DNA from: Patescibacteria group bacterium
Lineage (GTDB): Bacteria > Patescibacteriota > Patescibacteriia > S139-126
Direction: 5' to 3'
NCBI GenBank assembly: GCA_015485755.1
Contig: WFTD01000004.1
Span: forward strand, 1 to 10,442
DNA length: 10,442 nt
Of this stretch, positions 6,702-10,442 are shown one piece after another. A program made the position numbers and the translations under genes. Each line of letters starts with the position of its first letter. Positions within the stretch are counted from its first letter, which is position 1. The notes below the pieces were generated by a model. The model saw only the letters and a program-made list of their open reading frames with translations, did no database searches and was not told where the DNA came from.

Positions 6702-7295
6702 ATGTTTGTGGTTAAGAACAATTTAGGTCAGGGGCTGATTGAGGTAATAGTTGCTATTGCTATCATCGCTTCTGGTTTGACAGCCGCGTTGAGTTTAACC
6801 TCAACTGCAACTAAGGGCAGCCGTATTTCTACCCAGCAGATTGTTGCCGCCAATCTTGCTAGGGAGGGGGTTGAAATTGTGCGTAATATTCGCGACTCCA
6901 ATTGGCTGCAGAACAATAATTGGTTAACAGGTTTGGTTAGCGGCACTGATTATAATGGCGTTCTGCGGTATAACCAATCAACTGACACTTGGTCAATTGA
7001 TTTCACTAGCAATGCAATGGGAAGCAACACCGAATTGGTCCGTAGTGCCAGCGGCAGGTATTTATCAATACTGGATGATCCCAATGGGTACAAGACTGGT
7101 TTTAACAGATTCTTAGAAATGGCATTGATTTGTGAAAACCCCAGTAACAATAACATAGTTATAAGATATACTGGCCAAAGCTGTCCCAATGGATATACCA
7201 ATATTGGCCTGAAAGTGATAAGCCAAGTTGATTGGCTGGAAGACGGCAAAACTAAAACTTTTATGATTGAAGAAAATTTGTATAATTGGCATTAA
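6702..7295 (+). CDS. Minor pilin, PilV/GspI-like
   Basis: This 197-residue prepilin has a nine-residue leader ending in G9. Cleavage would leave Gln at +1 and place Glu at +5 (Q-G-L-I-E, 10-14), followed by the helix VIVAIAIIASGLTAAL (15-30). The GLIEVIVAI start and the later NLAREGVEIVRNIRDSNW stretch (51-68) are typical of PilV/GspI-type minor pilins of Patescibacteria-like loci. Two cysteines, C144 and C161, could form one disulfide. The spacing to the gene before it is 3 nt (TAATTTATG), the same junction sequence as before pilC, with no Shine-Dalgarno sequence. Its role in the tip or initiation complex is inferred from family and neighbours. Assignment among minor pilin subfamilies is approximate. 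Confidence 0.82.
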   Translation: MFVVKNNLGQGLIEVIVAIAIIASGLTAALSLTSTATKGSRISTQQIVAANLAREGVEIVRNIRDSNWLQNNNWLTGLVSGTDYNGVLRYNQSTDTWSIDFTSNAMGSNTELVRSASGRYLSILDDPNGYKTGFNRFLEMALICENPSNNNIVIRYTGQSCPNGYTNIGLKVISQVDWLEDGKTKTFMIEENLYNWH

Positions 7296-7297
7296 GT

Positions 7298-7909
7298 ATG
7301 AAATTTTTTTTAGACGACAATAAGGGTTTTACTTTAATGGAAATTGTGGTAGCGATGGCTTTGTTTGTGGTAGCGGTGGTTTTGTTAGTTGATATTTTTA
7401 CCGTTACCCAAAAGACTCAGATAAAATTATCAGGCAAGACCAGAGTTCAAGCTGACGCTCGTTATGTAATGGAGATAATCGCTCGTTATGCCCGCAACTA
7501 TCGGATTGATTATGATTACATTATAAACAGAGAAGGGGGTGAGCCAATACCAGCCCAGCTTACTTATTTGCCTTTGCGGGATGAGGCTGACAATTTGATT
7601 TTATTTGAGAGTTCAACTTCTGCCAATGTGTGTCCTAGCGGCGTGTCTGAATGCTTGGCTATCCAGCGCAATAATTCAGCCTGGGCTAGCATCACGCCGG
7701 CTGGCGTTAATATTCAGAGTATTTCTTTCTTTATATCTCCTCGGCAGGATCCCTTTGCAATTGATTTAACTGCCGGCGGGTATAAAAGTGATAATCAGCC
7801 CAAAGTAACCATCATTCTCATTTCGGAGTCTGCTGCTGTGAGGGAAGGGGAGAAGGAAACAAATTATTTGCAAACAACGGTCAGCTCAAGAGTTTATAAG
7901 CGCTATTAA
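7298..7909 (+). CDS. Minor pilin, PilW/GspJ-like
   Basis: This 203-residue prepilin has leader MKFFLDDNKG, cleavage after G10, and mature start FTLMEIVVAMALF with Glu at +5 (E15). The hydrophobic helix runs to about residue 33. The segment after it (VQADARYVMEIIARYAR, 50-66) and the large C-terminal beta-rich region suit the PilW/GspJ group. Cysteines C112 and C119 sit close together and could form a small disulfide loop. ATG 7298 lies 2 nt after the previous stop. A TTG at 7286 inside the preceding gene would add four unlikely residues, so it is not used. In other systems this family is among the largest minor pilins of the tip complex; here that is inference. Confidence 0.82.
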   Translation: MKFFLDDNKGFTLMEIVVAMALFVVAVVLLVDIFTVTQKTQIKLSGKTRVQADARYVMEIIARYARNYRIDYDYIINREGGEPIPAQLTYLPLRDEADNLILFESSTSANVCPSGVSECLAIQRNNSAWASITPAGVNIQSISFFISPRQDPFAIDLTAGGYKSDNQPKVTIILISESAAVREGEKETNYLQTTVSSRVYKRY

Positions 7910-7911
7910 TT

Positions 7912-8751
7912 ATGTCAAATAAACATTACAATTTGATTGCTAATCAAGGAGGAACGGCTCTGCTTTTAGCTTTAATTATATTAAGCGGTGTTTTGGCAGT
8001 AGGATCAGTAATGATAAAAGTTGTTATTCAAGATTTGCAACAGTCGCGCAATTTAGATTATTCAATCGTTGCTTATTATGCAGCTGAATCAGGAGCTGAA
8101 AGGGCTTTGTATGGGTGGCGCAAGCAATCAGACAAAAGTTATTTTTCCAATTGTTCCGAATTGGTTGATAAGGTTAATTGGCAGTGCCAAGCCGTCACCC
8201 AAACAGTAAATGAGTTGTATTTCCCCTCTTTGTTTCAGTTGAGAGTCAAAGAGATCCCCCTTTATGACCCAGCTGATCTGGCCATAAGTGCAGGCGTTGA
8301 CAGAATGACTGTGAATTGGCAGGACAAAAACCCTTCCCCAATAAATTTAGAAGAGCCTTGGTTGGAAGTAACTTTGCTTGGTTGGCCTGCCGGAACTTCC
8401 CTGGATTTTGTCAATAGCAGAGAGGTGATTAAACGGGTATTTTCTTGCTCGCCGGTAGTTGCGGGTGGGGCTGAATGCAGTAGCGCTACAGTTGACAATT
8501 TTATTACTACCAACAGTTATATTGTCCGCCTCAAACCTTTGTATGATGATATTTCTCAGGTTAGGGTAAAATTTTATGATAGTGGTGGCAATGAGGTTGA
8601 CTTGTCATCATATTTATTAACAGCCAATTTTACCGGCACTTATCAAAGCGCCAATCAGGCTTTACGTTTGCAAATTCCTTTAACTGATCCAGCGTCAAAT
8701 ATGTTTGATTATGTTATTTTTGCTGAGGAGGATATTGATAAAATATTTTAA
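7912..8751 (+). CDS. Minor pilin, PilX/GspK-like
   Basis: This 279-residue protein has a polar N-terminus ending NQGG, then a hydrophobic helix TALLLALIILSGVLAVG (15-31). It lacks the Glu at +5 found in most prepilins, as is usual for GspK/PilX proteins. The motif AAESGAERAL (57-66) after the helix is the typical PilX-type signature. The likely cut is after G13 or G14. Four cysteines are present, C81 and C92 near the helix and two more in the middle of the protein, giving possible disulfides. It is the last pilus gene, 2 nt after the PilW-like gene and 12 nt before ligA. GspK-type proteins cap the pseudopilus tip in type II secretion; a tip role here is inferred. The C-terminal 200 residues show no recognised motif. 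Confidence 0.8.
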   Translation: MSNKHYNLIANQGGTALLLALIILSGVLAVGSVMIKVVIQDLQQSRNLDYSIVAYYAAESGAERALYGWRKQSDKSYFSNCSELVDKVNWQCQAVTQTVNELYFPSLFQLRVKEIPLYDPADLAISAGVDRMTVNWQDKNPSPINLEEPWLEVTLLGWPAGTSLDFVNSREVIKRVFSCSPVVAGGAECSSATVDNFITTNSYIVRLKPLYDDISQVRVKFYDSGGNEVDLSSYLLTANFTGTYQSANQALRLQIPLTDPASNMFDYVIFAEEDIDKIF

Positions 8752-8763
8752 ATGATAAATTAA

Positions 8764-10442
8764 ATGAATAAGGCTGAAGCCAAAAAAAGAATAGAAAAAT
8801 TAAAGCAAGCTATCAATAAATATAGCTATGAGTACCATGTTCTTGATAAATTATCAATTCCCGAGTCAGTTTGGGATTCTTTGAAAAAAGAGCTAGCTGA
8901 CCTAGAGAGACAGTTTCCAGATTTAATTACCCCCGACTCTCCCACGCAGAGAGTCAGCGGCCAACCGCTTGATAAATTTGTTAAGGTTCAACACAAAACC
9001 CCAATGCTGTCTTTGAATGATGCCTTTGGCAAGGATGATGTTAAAGATTGGATGGAGAGAGTGGAGAGGCTGGCTAAGCAAAAATTATCTTATTTTTGCG
9101 AACCAAAAATGGATGGTTTAGCCATCTCTATTATTTATAAAAATGGCCTGTTTTATCAGGCGGCTACTCGAGGCAATGGCCAAATAGGTGAAGATGTTAC
9201 TTTAAATGTAAAAACAATTGAGTCAGTACCTCTGAGATTGTATGATATTGGCATAGATTATCCTGAAGAGGTTGAAGTACGAGGGGAGGTTTATATGACC
9301 AAACAAGCTTTTGCTGAACTAAATAAAAAGCAAAGAAAAAAGGGGGAGCCAGAGTTTGCCAATCCCAGAAATGCTGCAGCTGGTTCTATTCGCCAGCTTG
9401 ATCCTCGGCTTGCCGCTGAGCGCAATCTTAGTTTTATGGCTTATGATTTGGTAACTGACTTGGGGCAGACAACCCACCAGCAAGTTCACCAATTTTTAAA
9501 CAAGATGGGCTTTAGGGCAGGCGATTATTTGCAGTTGTGCAGTGACTTGGATGAAATAATGTCATTTTTTGCCAAACTGGAAAAATTAAGGGGAAAATTA
9601 CCTTATTGGATAGATGGAGTTGTTATAACAGTTAATGATTTGGCAGTGTTCAAATCGTTGGGTGTGGCTGGCAAAGCTCCGCGAGGGGCATTGGCCCTGA
9701 AGTTCCCAGCGGAGCAGGCTGCCACCAGAGTAAAAGATGTTATCATTCAAGTGGGGCGGACTGGAGTTTTGACTCCGGTAGCAGTATTGGAGCCGGTGCA
9801 GCTTGCCGGTACAGTTGTATCACGGGCCAGTTTGCATAATTTTGATGAGATAAAGAGATTAGGACTAAAAATTGGCGATACAGTTATTGTGCAGAAGGCA
9901 GGCGATATTATACCAGATATTGTCAAAGTTTTGCCGGAGTTAAGAACGGGAGAGGAAAAAGAAGTTAGAGTACCGCGCCGTTGTCCTATTTGCCGCTCGC
10001 CCGTAGTTAGGCCAAAAGGGGAGGTTAATTATTATTGCAGCAATAAAAATTGCTTTGCAATTCAACGGGAGCATATTTATCATTTTGTTTCCAAGCCAGC
10101 TTTTAATATTGAAGGATTGGGGCCTAAAATAGTTGATCAACTATTAGATGAGGGGTTGATAAAAGATGCTAGTCAGATTTTTGATTTAACCGAAGGAGAT
10201 TTATTGCCTTTGGAAAGGTTTGCTGACAAATCAGCTGCCAATTTGATTCAATCTATTCAAAAATCAAAACGACTGCCCCTGTCAAGATTTTTGTATGCTT
10301 TGGGCATCAGGCATGTGGGAGAACAGACGGCAGTTGCTTTGGCTCGCCATTTTGGCAGTTTGGATAAAATAATGTCAGCAAGCATTGATCAATTTAAGCA
10401 AGTTCCTGATGTTGGAGAGGTGGTGGCAGAGAGTATTTATAA
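8764..10442 (+). CDS. ligA: NAD+-dependent DNA ligase LigA, 3' end cut off by window
   Basis: This seals nicks in DNA using NAD+ in replication and repair. The visible 559 residues cover most of a protein usually about 670 long; the remaining HhH part and BRCT domain lie beyond the window. Domain Ia keeps Y-H at the NMN pocket (YHVLD). The adenylation motif is EPKMDG with nucleophile K115, D117 and G118. E175, the NPRNAAAGS tract and K313 (LKFPAEQ) are also present. Motif IV reads DGVVITVN with T289 where E. coli has Lys290. The OB fold has QVGRTGVLTPVA. Zinc cysteines are C407, C410, C425 and C430, followed by helix-hairpin-helix repeats from about 435. The start is 12 nt after the PilX-like gene, separated by a three-codon ATG-ATA-AAT-TAA, with no Shine-Dalgarno sequence. 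It may be read from the pilus transcript; a weak extended -10 (TGATAAAAT, 8736-8744) could be its own promoter. Confidence 0.97.
   Translation, partial: MNKAEAKKRIEKLKQAINKYSYEYHVLDKLSIPESVWDSLKKELADLERQFPDLITPDSPTQRVSGQPLDKFVKVQHKTPMLSLNDAFGKDDVKDWMERVERLAKQKLSYFCEPKMDGLAISIIYKNGLFYQAATRGNGQIGEDVTLNVKTIESVPLRLYDIGIDYPEEVEVRGEVYMTKQAFAELNKKQRKKGEPEFANPRNAAAGSIRQLDPRLAAERNLSFMAYDLVTDLGQTTHQQVHQFLNKMGFRAGDYLQLCSDLDEIMSFFAKLEKLRGKLPYWIDGVVITVNDLAVFKSLGVAGKAPRGALALKFPAEQAATRVKDVIIQVGRTGVLTPVAVLEPVQLAGTVVSRASLHNFDEIKRLGLKIGDTVIVQKAGDIIPDIVKVLPELRTGEEKEVRVPRRCPICRSPVVRPKGEVNYYCSNKNCFAIQREHIYHFVSKPAFNIEGLGPKIVDQLLDEGLIKDASQIFDLTEGDLLPLERFADKSAANLIQSIQKSKRLPLSRFLYALGIRHVGEQTAVALARHFGSLDKIMSASIDQFKQVPDVGEVVAESIY

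Noticed and set aside
7281..7286. TATAAT near the end of the PilV-like gene as a promoter
   Set aside because: It lies in coding sequence, lacks the TGn extension and a -35 box, and such hexamers are frequent in this AT-rich DNA.
7286..7297. TTG start of the PilW-like gene overlapping the PilV-like gene
   Set aside because: ATG 7298 gives the normal short leader and the same tight spacing as its neighbours.

Overview
The window is a compact, AT-rich, all-plus-strand type IV pilus (T4P) locus followed by the start of an NAD+-dependent DNA ligase gene. Three things suggest a Candidate Phyla Radiation / Patescibacteria (Parcubacteria-like) genome: very short spacers, almost no Shine-Dalgarno sequences, and a one-copy pilus cluster with GspG-like pilins ending next to ligA. 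This is inferred from gene style and order; there is no rRNA or phylogenetic marker to prove the lineage. The standard genetic code fits, and every complete gene stops with TAA.

Layout. Bases 1-110 hold the C-terminal tail of an upstream gene, probably a PilO/PilP-like alignment-complex protein. Next come pilB (extension ATPase), a stand-alone receiver-domain response regulator, a PilT-family gene and pilC (platform protein), packed with 0-8 nt between genes. A 165-nt spacer then carries a good extended -10 promoter, a perfect 15-bp-arm inverted repeat and a 13-nt Shine-Dalgarno sequence ahead of the major pilin gene. A strong intrinsic terminator follows the pilin. An extended -10 box right after it would start transcription at the ATG of pilD (prepilin peptidase), implying a leaderless mRNA. 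Four minor pilin genes follow with 2-6 nt spacing: FimT/GspH-like, PilV-like, PilW-like and PilX-like. Then comes ligA, cut off by the window end after 559 codons.

How they work together. PilB powers polymerisation at the PilC platform. PilD cleaves and methylates the five prepilins. The minor pilins probably form the initiating tip complex, and the cysteine-rich major pilin builds the fibre. The receiver between pilB and the PilT-family gene may link signalling to the motor.

The most unusual element is the PilT-family protein. It is full length and keeps the family's N- and C-terminal landmarks, but has lost the Walker A lysine, the Asp-box acidic pair, the Walker B glutamate and the His-box histidine. 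It looks like a maintained pseudo-ATPase rather than a retraction motor. Other points of interest are the pilin leader, the probable leaderless pilD transcript, and the replacement of the usual motif IV lysine by threonine in LigA.
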